64,000 nt of DNA from Nemopilema nomurai. Lineage: Eukaryota; Cnidaria; Scyphozoa; Rhizostomeae; Rhizostomatidae. The translations under genes were made by a program, and so were the position numbers. Positions 43,601 to 56,298 of this stretch are shown piece by piece. Position 1 is the stretch's first letter. Each line of letters begins with the position of its first letter. Where the stretch lies: contig ML133420.1 of assembly GCA_003864495.1 (NCBI GenBank), positions 1-64,000 of the forward strand, in the 5' to 3' direction. Under the pieces are notes generated by a model. That model ran no database searches. It saw only the letters and a program-made list of their open reading frames with translations, and was not told the DNA's origin.

Positions 43601-45241
43601 AACTGACAATAGCTGGACACTCAGCCGAACTGATCAATGCCACAGCAACACAAAGTGGAAAATGTGAAAACAATCAATCCACGTGAGTACTCACTATGGC
43701 TGCTTATCAACACATGCAGCAGTGTTCGGCGTAACAGCCGGTGACCTGTGAAAACCGATGGAGAAATGAAAAAGACCAACGAGAGACACCTTCAGGGTTT
43801 AGGAAAGAACCGACTGGATGTACAAAGATTGTAATTGAAAAAATAGCCAAAAACATGAAATTTCTCGGTTTCGCTGATTTGGTGATATGCAAGAAATCAA
43901 TTCTGCTTTTCTTGGAGAATGCTCATTGTCAAGCTGATGTTTTGAATGTTCTGATGAGCGTATTATGATTTTATTTCAGTTTTTCACTTGTATTCAACAA
44001 AAATCTTCCTACAAACGTGACTCAATTTGAATTAAGGTATTTTTGTTTTTTATTACTATGAAGTATTACTGTATTACTTGACTCATTACGAGTTTCCGTT
44101 TCAACAAAATGTGCCAAGAAATTACATTAACTGTAATTGGGCATTCAAGAGCTATTGCTTTACTTTCTTTCTGACCTGTTTAAGAATCTTTCGCTTGAAG
44201 TGTTAATAAAGTTTACTTCGAGTTCTGCTTTTTCAGCTATCAATACTGCATTCGTTGTAAAGTCAGATGCTTTTTGTTTGTACATGCACCGTGATCAAAG
44301 CTATTTTAATTTAGCACGCAATTGACCTTTCAGTTGTTTCTATGATCTAGCTTGAATGATGTTATGTTAATGCTAAAGAATTTGCTAGTTTGAAGAGTAT
44401 GCATAGCATTTGGCGATTCTTCGTAAGCAACTGTTTTCTCATTGCTCTTGGACTTTAAAACGCTTTCCAGGATTGTCTCACGGTGCTGTGTCGTTATTTG
44501 TTCTACGCAGAATGTCGTTTGTAAAGTTACCAAACACCGACTGGGCCTGTTCTGCGATGGATGTCACATACAGCGGAGACCTGAACGTCACCGAGGAAAC
44601 GGGCGGTAAATTTCTCTTCAAAGATTGCCCAACGTCAGTTACGGCGCCAAAAACTGCCGCTTACACGTGCGGCAAACTGCAACTCAAAAGCCGCAATCTT
44701 ACATCAATCACCTTTGGGTATTTCCAGGTGGGCCTCGACTTCTTTTTTCTTTCAATTTTGAATTATTTGCATTTTGTTGCTCAGATTACTGGAGCCAACG
44801 CATCACGCCTTCTTATAGACCACTTGGCGCAGCTTTTGCGTGATAATTTTACACGGTCATTAACAAGAGAAGTTTCAAATTTACCAGTGACCTGTCAGGA
44901 GTCTGTTCGACTGAATTCACAACTGCTTTTGTAACAGTTTGGAAAGTTGATGTGCTATGAATAGGACGTGCCATTTTTAGCCAAGTATTTGATCGGTTTT
45001 GAAGTTGACGATTATCTGTTTGTTGCCGTGCTAGGTGCAGCCATTTGCAGTCAAGGGTCAGCCGTTCGCCAACGCTTACGACTGCGTAGAATTCTTCACC
45101 GTCCCCATTCTTACCGGCCTGTTCGTCACTGCGCTTCTAATTAGCATCCTTTTCGGTGGAATTTTCGCAATGATGGGAATAGCAACAATGGATCGTTTTG
45201 ATGACCCGAAAGGCCCCACTATTCAAGTCCCGCATGAATGA
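40654..45241 (+). CDS. ATP6AP1: V-type H+-ATPase accessory subunit S1 (Ac45)
   Basis: Ten phase-consistent exons give 441 codons plus stop: 40654-40763, 41421-41541, 41848-42046, 42399-42480, 42723-42760, 42924-43006, 43471-43682, 43980-44036, 44511-44727, 45035-45241. A signal peptide (RRSVAVIFIIFVC core) is followed by SVPLFLWSNDR, the conserved start of mature Ac45. Then come FVQDKLSFDDFTKYGG, several N-glycosylation sequons (NLSS, NATA, NQST, NVTQ, NVTE, NLTS), a single TM near residues 394-420, and a short tail MDRFDDPKGPTI that is nearly invariant in the family. Ac45 sits in the V-ATPase Vo sector and guides pump assembly and acidification of endolysosomes. A basic KR precedes HLLSVKP near where vertebrate Ac45 is processed, but no full furin site is seen. 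Human protein: 470 aa. Confidence 0.95.
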
Positions 45242-45246
45242 ATAAA
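45241..45246 (+). terminator. AATAAA overlapping the ATP6AP1 stop codon
   Basis: The last base of TGA begins AATAAA. Its position would leave almost no 3' UTR, so the functional signal may be further downstream; recorded because of the overlap. Confidence 0.2.
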
Positions 45247-47548
45247 TGACACTAAATGTTGATTCGAGTAAATATCCTTTTGTACTTTACGACCGACTGA
45301 TAATTAATTTGAGTATTTATTTACTTTTGCCAAATTTTGATACAGCTAGTCTCCAAAGCTCAGAATTTCTCTAGATGTAGTTGGATATAGAGCTTGATGG
45401 TCTAAACTCTAGTTAGGCACGCCATTAGATGAGAGAGAGATGCTATTTGTAATTTACTGGCCTAATGTAAGAGTAAAACCTCTTGAAAGCTCCTCTATAT
45501 TAAAGGTATTTGCTCTGTAAGCCTAATTTCCAAGAGATATTTTATTACGCAGTCTGCGCATTATTTGCCAAAGGCCAGCTGCTTATGTGTTGATGTTTAT
45601 TTAGATTTCTTTGATTACAATTAATACCTTTTGAAACCCTTTTTGGTTCGCGTTTTCTGTGACGTTAAGAAAATGTGGAATCGAGATCCCGTAAAGTTGT
45701 GGAAAATTTTTCAGGGGAAAGAATCATTTTGAACCGTCTTTTGAACTCATATTCTGGGTCAAATAATTTGTCCAAGAACTGCACTTGTGTGAAATTAATG
45801 ACAGCCAGAAAGTTCTCTGGAATTGCAGGCACGTAACATGGCCTTTATTTCGGAGGGATTTTGAGCCCTTAATTGCAGCCCACCTTTGGTTTCAGTGTTT
45901 GTCTTAAAGCTCGTGTACGCAGCAGCAACCACATTAATTGCTGCTTGATCGAGAGTTTTGATCTTGCGCACATAATTGGAAAAAAGACTTCTCTTATCCA
46001 ATATTTTTTAAACTTTCTGCATAGCTCCAATTTAAAGTAAGTCTAAATCGCTGTATTGCAAAGTTATCTAGCTTCTGTATTGGGACAAGGAGAGGCTATT
46101 CCTGGCTGGCTTTACTTATCGGGTAATTTATATCCTTGCTATATGTAGAGAGACGGATGAATACAGTTAGGGCAGGAGACACATCGGGGGCCTAAATAAC
46201 AAACGGGGCCAGCAGAAAAGTCATTGCTTATCAACACTGCCAGAAAATCAGTCCATATTAGCGTACCAATCAACTTTAAAAAAATCTGTCCTTTTTCATT
46301 TTAAAGTTAGGAACCGGTTGAGGTTGCTGCACTTGAGTTCTTGCTTAGGCGCGTACCTTGCAGCAAACAGCTTCGTGAGTAATTGAGGAACAAGATCTGT
46401 ACAGCCAAAGCTTCTTCTGCACAAAGTTGCGCCATGGCTGTTAATCGCATTTCGAGGAACGCGGCACATTCCTCTAAACTTCAACAAAATGGCAGTCCAG
46501 TTGGAAAGTCGGACTCGAACTCGAAGTGAGACTCTGATAGGCTACAGTTGATTTAAAAAAGAAAGGCTACTGAAGATGTGATGAGACTGTGATTTCAAAA
46601 AGAGCGGGCCTATGGTTTTCAAAACAATGCTGCCAGGTCTACAAAGGCAAGTTCTTAGACAATCAAATCAGCACAATCTGTCGCGTGTTATGATTAGTAT
46701 CCTGCCAAGCTCTCTCGATCGAACAGGACTGCTACTTGCTCTGGAATATTGCGAGGAAGGACTAAATTTACAAAAGCCCATTGCGAAGCAGGGCCAAACA
46801 TAGGGTGTCATACGTATGAGCAGGACCAAAATACAAGGCTGCCTTAGTATAGGGCAGAACCTATTTTCTAGTATGGTACACCTGTAGAAGCTTTGGTTGG
46901 TTGTAAACGGGTTCACTTGGAGCTAGATTCATTTACTATGAAAAAATATATCTTGAAGCAAAAACAATTGGTTTGTGAAACGTTTTGGTTCTGCTGAGCA
47001 GGACAAGCAAGGCCTTTGGCTTCGCCACTGGGTAATTAAGACACACTATTCAAAGATTAGAAGAAAAAACATGTTTCCAAGAACATTAGTACTAAAACGT
47101 CTGCAGAAAGGAAGCAGCCCTCTCAAGATTGCAAAAAATAAATGCCCAAATTAAGTTTTATTCTGCTGTAGAGAAACAACTTTTAGGAAAATGAATAAAT
47201 AAATCCAGACCGCGCCAAACCTTATAATGACGACGTTCGTAATACTGAGGAAACTCGGTCACCTTCTTATCTGGACTTTTGAGTCGGTCTACATTTCTAT
47301 GCAAAATCCCAGTCTGTTCAGTCTTTTCATTTAGATTCTTCTAAGGAGTGTGTGAATTGGACGCTGATCGATCATTAGACGGCCAAACATGCGCTCTTCT
47401 TGCAACCATCTAGCAATGGCATCGGTCAAGGTTTTAATGAGTTTTCTATTTCGTCATAAGGTGTTTAGTACCATAATCAACAGGAAAACTAAAGACAATT
47501 GTTGCGGTACTATTACGAAGCACACTACCCTTTTATGGAGGCTTTGCA
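45247..47548. other. Intergenic region after ATP6AP1
   Basis: No gene is supported on either strand. Only short open frames occur, without recognisable motifs or flanking splice sites. A GC-richer patch around 46310-46500 could be an old repeat fragment. Confidence 0.5.
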
Positions 47549-47981
47549 TTGACGTCACGTATCCCTCAGCAACTGCGTCAGCCGCCATGTTTGAGGTCAG
47601 CTATCTTAACAACGCGCACGACTTGTAAACATGTCTCGGAAAGTTTTATACACTTCTACGTTAGATCGCGCCTCTAGAGCAAGATTTCTTCAGAAAATCG
47701 ACAAGGTAAAAAGTATTGACCCATATGAACTCTCAGGGAAAGAATGGATGACCAATGATGGCAAGCCATTTATTTCTTCTTCGCTCGGAAATATCTGTTT
47801 GATTTCCTTGGTGGTATATTGCCGCAGGAATACTAAAGAATCGCTTGTTGTCGCGTACAGAGCGGCTAGAACAGCCATACTCACTGCAAAACTGCAACAT
47901 ACTCTTTTTTGCGCTCGTGCAATGTTCCCGCCTGCTCTCAAATATGACGGCCTACGCATCACCATGGAAACGTGACGTCAA
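47549..47981. mobile_element. Segment bounded by inverted TTGACGTCACGT repeats (possible MITE or element end pair)
   Basis: TTGACGTCACGT at 47549-47560 is the exact inverse of ACGTGACGTCAA at 47970-47981, with partial matching beyond (TCC on the inner side). Each arm contains TGACGTCA, a palindromic CRE/ATF site. The pair could be terminal repeats of a small element carrying a gene fragment, or two promoter elements. No target duplication was found outside the arms. Confidence 0.35.
47631..47975 (+). pseudogene. ORF resembling the N-terminus of a multicopy transposon-associated protein
   Basis: ATG-initiated frame of 114 codons. The first ~40 residues (RARFLQKIDKVKS, IDPYELSGKEW) recall, from memory, the N-terminus of a high-copy cnidarian protein family often linked to YqaJ-type nuclease domains. 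After that the similarity stops and the remaining frame looks like chance. It lies entirely inside the inverted-repeat segment and ends just before the right arm. Probably a truncated copy rather than a functional gene. Confidence 0.3.
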
Positions 47982-49233
47982 CAATAAACCACTATTGCTT
48001 ATTAAGTATTACACTGCCCTGATGTTTCTATGAAGCGAACTGCAATCTCTAGGGCCTCCTATGACGGGTTTATCGGGTTGTACCTCTTTTATATACATTG
48101 CAAGTTTGTTTAGCTCTTTTCTGCCAATTTTTTAAGTCACAGATTCCTCCTCCACTTTCTTTGGCCCCATCGGAGGCCCTGGTCGTTATTTTGCATTGGC
48201 TTGGGTAAGTTTGTTTGTTGCAGACAGAATATCACTCAGCGAATGACAAGCTGTGGCATTTTAGCCATATTATCAGGAAGCAATTTTATAAATACAGAAT
48301 CCCATGTTACTATTTATACGAGGATCACTCAAACCCTATCTCCTTTGAAAGTTAAGTAAATACCAAAATCGAAGGCAAACAGAACCTCAAGTTCAGCTGA
48401 TTTTCATAAGAAGTTTGCCACTGGGTAAGTAGAAAGGACAACTCTTTTCTAACAATCTGGTTCAGTAACCATTCTAACCCTAACCGTAAACCCCATTTCC
48501 CCCATCCAGTGTAGCAATGCACCCCTTTTATTGACTTATTGAGATAGTAGCAATTTAATGAACCCTAGATTTAGTAGCATGAATCCAACATCGAAAGACA
48601 AAAAAATCCAAGAATTATTCGGAGTTCCGGTGCAAGATTACCGAAAAGGTAGCGCTCGAGCAGTGTGCTATCCGCATAACTGCGTTTAAGTTGTTTATCA
48701 AAACCGGGCTATCTAGCCTTGTTCCTTGTTTGAACAATTCATAAGGAATGCAGGCGAATTTGATTACATGAACGCTTGAATTGATTGTGCTGGGTCGTAA
48801 GGTGTAACGCAAATTTCAATTGGTGTGCTAAAGCTGGCTTCAATGCGACGTATGAGACGGTCAACAAAAAAGCCGGACCAGGAAGAAGGAAGACCATTGA
48901 GAAAATGGAGGCAGGTCGAACTATAGTGCCCCTACCCGAGTAAGTCCTATTCGAATTCTTGAATAAGTTACCTGTATATTATATGAGTATCATATTTTAT
49001 GAATATATTAGGTACAATCATTGTGTGTTTTATCTTTCTTTTGACATTAAATACACTTTATCATGTGCCGCTGGTGTCTGCTACGCAGTAACCCAATTAG
49101 TTGCGATCGAGAATGGTCCGCGGTTTACTTTCGCCGCTTACGCAAATGCCACTTGTGCCAAAGTTTTTGCGAGGCAGGCAACCTTACCGCCAACCCTTCG
49201 GTAACTGCCGCTTCCCCAAGACGGACGGACATC
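47982..49233. other. Intergenic region / 5' flank of the SEFIR receptor gene
   Basis: No supported gene. The frame of the receptor's first exon is open upstream to an ATG at 49063, so a longer N-terminus is possible. There is no obvious TATA. Confidence 0.5.
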
Positions 49234-52200
49234 ATGAAGCTAGCTGGGGTGCTCCTGTTGACTCTGTGTACGAATGGTCGGCTTGCCACTGCTGCTGGTC
49301 AGGTTTGCTTGTGTTCTGAGTTGCTCTTCATGCAATACCGAGTCTCGCCAAGAAGCTTGACTTTGTTGGCACTGCCTCGTCTGTTGACGTTTGGTTGGAA
49401 AGTGTCAGAGGCTAAGGCAAAGGTTAAGGGTTAAAGGAGTAAAGAGCTCTGATTGGTGCCGCAGTTTCGCAGGCTAATTTGTAAACACATTTCGACAGTA
49501 ATTAAGCGAGACACCTTACTCTTCATGGTTTTATTATCTTGTAGGCCAATAAAACAGGTGAAGAAGAAGTATGGAAAACCGACGGTAATGCATCATTGCT
49601 TGAAAAGAGCGGCTAAACGTCCTTCCTTAATCTGAAATTTTTATGCTTTTTTAAAAATGTATTTATTTGCATATGTAGATGAGTTCAATTAACGCCTGTT
49701 TAAACGAACCAATATTTTACGACTTAACCATGTCGTATAGATTGTGTATTGATAGATTCTTAAGGCAATGCTACACTTAATGTTTTAAAGAAGTATGGCA
49801 TTTAGAGTTCATTTTGTAATTAGGCAGGGGCTGCGACCTGCCATTTGCACGACCCAACATTTCCTGTGCTACTGTATGAAATAAGGTTGTGAAGAGTTCC
49901 AGTTTGAATTTTTTAAACAAGGAAGATTTATTTGAAAGAGAGCCAACCAAAGGGGTTACAGGGGTTGTACAAAATTTAACGAGAAGCATAACCTTGACAA
50001 TACACCACTTCATGCGTTATTTCTCTTACCATGTGCAATACAATTGAAAACCAATTTTATGGCTTATTTTAAAAGTTCGTATTCTAAGTAGGAGCTAAGA
50101 AAGAAAGAATTCTCTGACAGTTGCTGGAAATACTGGGTAAATGGGTATTTTGGCCCTTAAAGCAGCGAATAGTGATTTCCACGCTTTTTCCTCCGAATAA
50201 ACATGGTCATGGTGATGCATTTTTCTAGAAAGGCTTTTTGAGTGTTTGAATAAATGCTTTTTTTTCTTAGAATGCGGAAGACCACTTTATAAGATTCCTC
50301 CAGGTAGGAAATTAACGTTTTGTAGCATCTACATGTAAAAGCAAAAGCTTTTTCATGAGAAATTCATTTCTCGCCTCTTTCTCCTTTTTCTAAGAAGCGT
50401 GCTTGCCTTTAGCTTAAATGAGCTCGGATATCATATCAATTAAGTGCCTAATCTTCATTTCAGTACAAACGTGTCATGCCACCCTCCATTTCAACGCATA
50501 CAAGAAACGATGCAAGTCCTTTCCGAGCTCTCCACGAAAACTGAAGCATTCTTTTGCGTTCAACCAAAGCTCCCAAGAGCTCAATTTGATGATAACCTGG
50601 GACGAGCCTGAATATGGTGAGTCAATTTCATAGGAGGCCTAAATGTTTTGAGAGAGAGAGCGCCAATTTTGCTTCAATCTATCTCTATTTAGCGTGAGCC
50701 GCACATAAACAAAAAGTATTACTCGGATCAGGTCACGTTAGATGCGTATCTGGGCGTAAGCAAATTTGTCAAGACAAAATGCAATTTTCCAGGATTTTTA
50801 ACAGAAGCATGCTGCGATGTTCCGTTTACCCCCGGCCAGTGCTTGTTCAACAGTTTCGTTTTTCAAGCGTCAAAATCAAAGTGCAATCAATGCTTCATTC
50901 AACTGAACGTTTTAGAAGGTTGACATGAGATAGAAGGGCACCTTTTTAAACGGTAGTTGAATGCCATTGTGCTAAATTCTTGTACTCTTTGTAATAACAG
51001 GTATGTTCAGTAGCTTGCTAGGGCTACTACTTTCTTTGTCAGAAGCTTGACACACGGCTGTTCTTGTAGGGGAAAATACTTTATGGGGCTATGACATTAT
51101 TCTCAGCGATAGTCATCACTCGATGGAACGCTGTCATCAAGTCAGTGGCGAGGTGGGTAAATACAAAAGATGCTCAGAAGTGTTTCATAGAAGATTCACT
51201 ATTTGCTATGAAAGGGGGAAATGTTTTCGTTTGCAGTATTGTTTTTGCTGTATCTAAAGTGTTTCAATAAAGGCCTCATCGGGCAAATGCATCCAGGAAT
51301 TAAAACGCGTTTAATTAACGAAAGTAAAATCTAGTGAAGGGAGGGTTAAGAAGCAGACAGGGTAAGAAGCGACTCAAACATGATCTACTTCTTGCAGGGA
51401 TTGAAGAAAATGCATCATTACCTACCAACTTATGTAAAGAAAACTGGAATCAGTGGAGAATAAAATTTGTTTAGGAGAAATAAGGAAGTTTTTAATGTCA
51501 TGTTTGATTTTGAATTTATTTTAGAGACTTCTCTACAAAAACTTTACATTCAAAGGAATAGGATTCAACAAATGTTTGTTTGTCATGGTCATAAGTCTTC
51601 CCAGGAGAAATCGTGGAATGAAAAACAGTATTGAAAGTTTGATACGATCGCCTGGTTTGTATTTCTTTTCATTTTACTTTTTGCTCCTGATAGATGAGCT
51701 AAATCGTACAATTTCGAGTTTAGATGCCATTTGCGGAAAAAGCATTAGCAGAATTTGATAAACCACACTTTGCTCTTATTGACGATTCCAGTCTTTTAAT
51801 TGTCTCCATTCATAGTATAGTCCCTAGACTCTCCAAACATTTATGCATTATTAATTGCATTCTAAATTTTTCACCAATAAAAAGCATAAGACCATAAGAA
51901 GCTGCTCATAACTTGGAGTACTTTGTGCATGGTCATGACTGAAAATCATTTTCTGGAGAAGATTACACCTACTTTCTCCCTAAACCTTAAAAACAAGAGT
52001 AGCAGATTGCATTTGTACAAGTGTTGTATCTACTGAAAATACACCTTTAGCTAGATGCATATCCTTCAATCATTTACTATTTTGAAAAATCGATAATTGT
52101 AGTAATGGTTTTTTTCTTATAGATATTTGCACTTATTTCAAGAATTTGACGATAGCCACTCCATTTGCATGCGGTTTGAATATTTACTTGTCTACATAGT

Positions 52201-55200
52201 TACATGTTAAAATATGTTTAAATTCATTAGCAGTTTTCTGCTACAGACATATTTGAATTTATTTATTAGCAATCTTAACTTTGAATAAACCTCATGTGAA
52301 AACGTCGATTCAACCAGTAAGTATTTGAAGACACATGAGAAATTGTTGACAAGATTTGAGCTAAGGCGACTTTGAAAGTGAGCCTTTTAACATGCTAATG
52401 CACTGAAATATTCATTTTACTTTAGCTAAGCTTGAAAATCTGACATTGGTTCAAAGCTGCAATGGAAGTGGCAGTGCAATTATTTCTTGGAGACCACCCG
52501 TTTTTGATATAGACGGAATCTTTGCTGAAGTGCATTCCTCTTGCTCAAAAGAAATTAAAGACATTAGAATAGATAAAGTGAGTTTTGTTTTGCCTCATTA
52601 TAAGACCCGATTATCTTGTGATAACCATTTGCATATTGGTACCAAAAGATCTACAGTTTTAGATTTTCTCTATTATTTTTTTCCTCTTCATCATAATGAA
52701 ATTTCACACCCTTCAACATTTAAAAGGGTCGTTCCTAGTCTTCAAATTCCTGTTTTAACCCATTTTTCCCCTTCAGCTATGTTTTACTTTTAGCTTGCTC
52801 GTCTTCCTATTTGTTTATTGCGAGCAAAGTATTTGAGTAAGTGGATAGGACCTAAGGTTTCTTTGTAGGCACTTAAACTTATCTAGAGAATCGCGTAGAA
52901 ATTCTGAAAATGTTGATGCATTTTCTTGCAGAGTGCTCCCGACCTATTGTTGGAAGATCTTCAATTAGGATGTAAACATTTTGTACAGGTATGTTAATCA
53001 GGATACCACCTTAAATTTGTAACATCATTTAATTATGTGGGCTCTTTGAAGCTGGTAGCAAGTTAGTTGAAATTTTACCCTGTAATTTTTATTAGCACTA
53101 CTTAATTTTAGAAATTTACCCGAGCGATGTTAGAAAATTAAGTCTAATCAAAGTCTACTTACAATTTTTTTACTTTCACGAAGAGGCTACTATAGATAGA
53201 TCCGGATGCATTGATAAATCTGTAAGCACCCTTATTGGAGTGAATTTGATACAATCTTTACATTCCCCTAACTTCTCTATAGCTTTGTCTCTTCTTTTTA
53301 GATGCACTTGGTATCAAAGATGGATGGTATCTGGAGAATATCGGCAGGAAGCACTCTCAAATTTGACTGCTTGGCACTTCGAACGCTAGGTAATCCTTTG
53401 TCATCCTGGAACACACTTTAAACAATATCCAGTGCTGTATTTTCATTTTTCTTAGCTTACCATGAACGAAATTATTGAATATTTGCTTTATGTCTGCAAA
53501 TCTGATTTTTGAGTGAATTTGGTTTCTGATTTTTTAGCGATGCTTCTTCTACCTTAGGTAAAAGGCAGGTTATATCACACTCTCCTCGCCAAGTGTCCGG
53601 AAGAAGTATAACCACTGACAGCCGGGATTTGATTATTTATCCGTCAATTTCTATACTGGTGTTGGCAACAATTGTTTTTGCTCTGATTTATGGACGAAAG
53701 CGTAGGCGAGGCTTCAAGGGTGAAAGGGATACGCATCCAATTTTGGAAACGCAGATGTCAAACGAAATAGGTACCTGCAACGCTCTCAATTAATGCATTC
53801 ACTACACACATTTTATTCCTTCAGTAGCTCATGTTTTTGCTATAATCGCGGATACTCGTGTTTTAAGTATATGACTGGGCGTAGACGTTGCCGGATACAA
53901 TATCTTATTCTTCAAATGAATTCCTAGCTTCCTCGGAAATCAATTGACATGACATCCTCTAAAGATTGAAGGTTCCTTTAAGAATGGAAGCTTCAAAATC
54001 ATCAATACCCAGCAGTACGCTTTAATTTTTTAGTATAGTTGACATCCACTTTCGCCTCTGCTTCCAGCATTTATAACTTTGTTTATAATGTATTGTTTGT
54101 TTATTGCATGGTAGTGGTATCGTATTTTGATATGTGTTTATTTAATTTGACGTGATGTTTTTTTGTACGTTCAGCTACATCAGTGATGCTCCTTCATGGT
54201 GCTGGTTGTGAGTACCTGAGGGAATTTGCGCTCATATTCGCCAGCATTCTCAATGCAAATGGGCTCAGAGTGAGACTCGACCTCATGGAAGCGAACCTCA
54301 TGGCGCAAATGAACATGCCTTCGTACTACGAGTGCGCTGAGAGGGAATCCGATTACGTCATCATCATAGGCTCCCATGTTTTAGGTGCGATCTTTCAGAA
54401 TACGTAGTTCAATCGAAAATGCTCTTCAAACGAAACTAAGAGTTGCCTCTTGCTCCCGATAAACTGTGTTAATCATCTGGTTGAACCATGTTTCGTTACT
54501 ATTTCTGGAAGCCAATCATTAAAACCTTGCAATGATTTCAGCATCTTGTTTCTTGAATTTTAAGTGCAGTTTACATGTAGGTTTTGTTTGATTTTTGTTC
54601 CAGTACCTGACTGTACCTCGTGCAAGGCTTACAACTTCATATTGGGAATCATCAAGCACCACATTATGGACCAAGACAATCGGTCGAAATACATCCCTGT
54701 TTACTTTGACGATTTGTCCTCATTACCAGTCGCATTGCGCGGTTTTGCCAAGAGGATTCCCGATGATCTGAACCAGATTCTCGCGATGCTTTTGGGTATA
54801 CCTACCTACGTCATATCAAGTGAAGCGATGCTGCCTGTGAAAAATGAGGTCATAATGAGAGGCCACTTGAATTCTTTGGAAGTATGCATAAACAACGTCC
54901 TAGAGAAGGTGCACTCAAGTTGTCCAACATCTCAGTGCAAATGGGTATGTATTCATCAGTCTTTGCATTCACTTTATACGCATCTTTGCTGCCTTACTTC
55001 CGTATTGTTCATGTAGCAACTTAAAAACTGGTCTGAAAAGGCAGTTACCTTGAACTTCAAGCGAAATATTTTCATTTTATGATCAAAATAATCTTAATGA
55101 AGAAATTAGAACCAAGATCGATAATTTGCTGCAGATTAGCTACCGTGTATAACGAAGCCAAGTTCTCCTTATCTAATCTGATAAGTATCACAAAAACGTT

Positions 55201-55340
55201 AATTCATTTTAGGGAACTTTGTCTCCATTTGCAACTAGAGACCTTGATAGCAGTTTTCCAGACATACCGAATCGAATGCAGCCCTGATATCCTATAACAT
55301 TGACTTCTTATAGATGGCTTTCGCCGACAGAGGTGTGTAA
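49234..55340 (+). CDS. Interleukin-17-receptor-like type I membrane protein with SEFIR domain
   Basis: Proposed exons: 49234-49302, 49545-49584, 50271-50303, 50464-50616, 50693-50918, 51070-51152, 51525-51654, 52426-52577, 52932-52988, 53302-53389, 53558-53770, 54175-54384, 54604-54944, 55314-55340; ~606 residues. A signal peptide (MKLAGVLLLTLCTNG) precedes a cysteine-containing ectodomain with fibronectin III-like strands (LMITWDEPEYG; SWRPPVFD). One TM segment (IIYPSISILVLATIVFALIY, ~368-390) is followed by RKRRR. The SEFIR domain (~415-590) has VMLLHGAGCEYLREF, VRLDLMEA, YVIIIGS and YIPVYFDD. SEFIR recruits ACT1/CIKS-like adaptors to NF-kB and MAPK pathways in IL-17 signalling. The 153-bp fourth exon ends in phase 1 but the fifth starts in phase 0, so a microexon is missing or there is an indel. 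Exons 2 and 3 are the least certain. An in-frame ATG at 49063 is an alternative start. Confidence 0.82.
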
Positions 55341-56298
55341 TTTTATATACAAATTTATACATTTATTTGTATATTTAAACTATTTATATTCCTGTGTACA
55401 AAAATATAAATGCAGAAGTAAATTGTATCTGATATTTGTAGAGTTTTGCTCGATTAAGTAGATTGACCAGCGCGTTACGATCACTCTGAAAACAAGACGG
55501 ACGCAGCTTATGACATTTAGAACCATCACGTTCGGAAAAACTATTCAGTATCGAACTATCAAAGGTACTTTCGAAAGTCGAAGTTTTTCATTGTAAAGAA
55601 GTAAAAAAAAGTGAACATTTGATGATAGGTTTTCACGCGTGTTAATTAAGTTGAACGGTGAACGCAAAAAGTAGCAAGTGAATATTTAGACTTTGTAAAG
55701 CGATGTTGTTGAAATCACCTTTGATATAAGCGAACTAATTTGTCAATCAGTAGCGCCGCTTTCAACAGGAAACAGCAGTAGCTGACAAGCCTAGTTTTAA
55801 ACTGTGCTCGTGCATCAGCTAATAGTGTCTTACATCTGATATCCATCGTCTGGGTAGACAAACCAAGGCATTTTGCCCGCGTCCTCCCGCGTTCGCTGCA
55901 CTTCTCATGGCCGCCAGATCTTGAGGTAATGGTGCAAATATGGGAAGTAGCTAATGTTCGTGTCAGTTTGTATTACGTGATACACATGCCAAAGCAGACA
56001 TTTTCAATCTATGCTTTAAATAATTGCAATGGAATGAGAATAAACAGGTAGTTTTCTGTTGGGCGATGGTGGCCTGATTCATTTTGTCATTCACAACCGA
56101 CAATCTTTGAATCAGCACGGAGCGATTATTCTGTTAGGCTCATCCATTTGATAGTGCAGTTTATTCGGGGCATCAAGTTTTTGCTTTACCGGCAACTGCG
56201 TTCTCAGCAGGTTATCACAGGCGTAAAAGGCCGCTAATGCATCTTGGAAACAGCTCACATAGGTTAAACTTGATTCAAGACGAGCTAACTAACATAAA
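55341..56298. other. Intergenic region between the SEFIR receptor and the intronless ORF
   Basis: Presumed 3' UTR of the receptor, then the 5' flank of the next gene. No further coding sequence is supported. Confidence 0.5.

Noticed and set aside
48474..48485. ctaaccctaacc, telomere-like repeat
   Set aside because: Only two CCCTAA-like units, followed by a broken one; too short to call an interstitial telomeric repeat.
49063..49233. In-frame upstream ATG that would lengthen the SEFIR receptor by 57 residues
   Set aside because: The extended N-terminus is Cys/Arg-rich and would bury the clear signal peptide beginning at 49234, so the downstream start was preferred. Not excluded.
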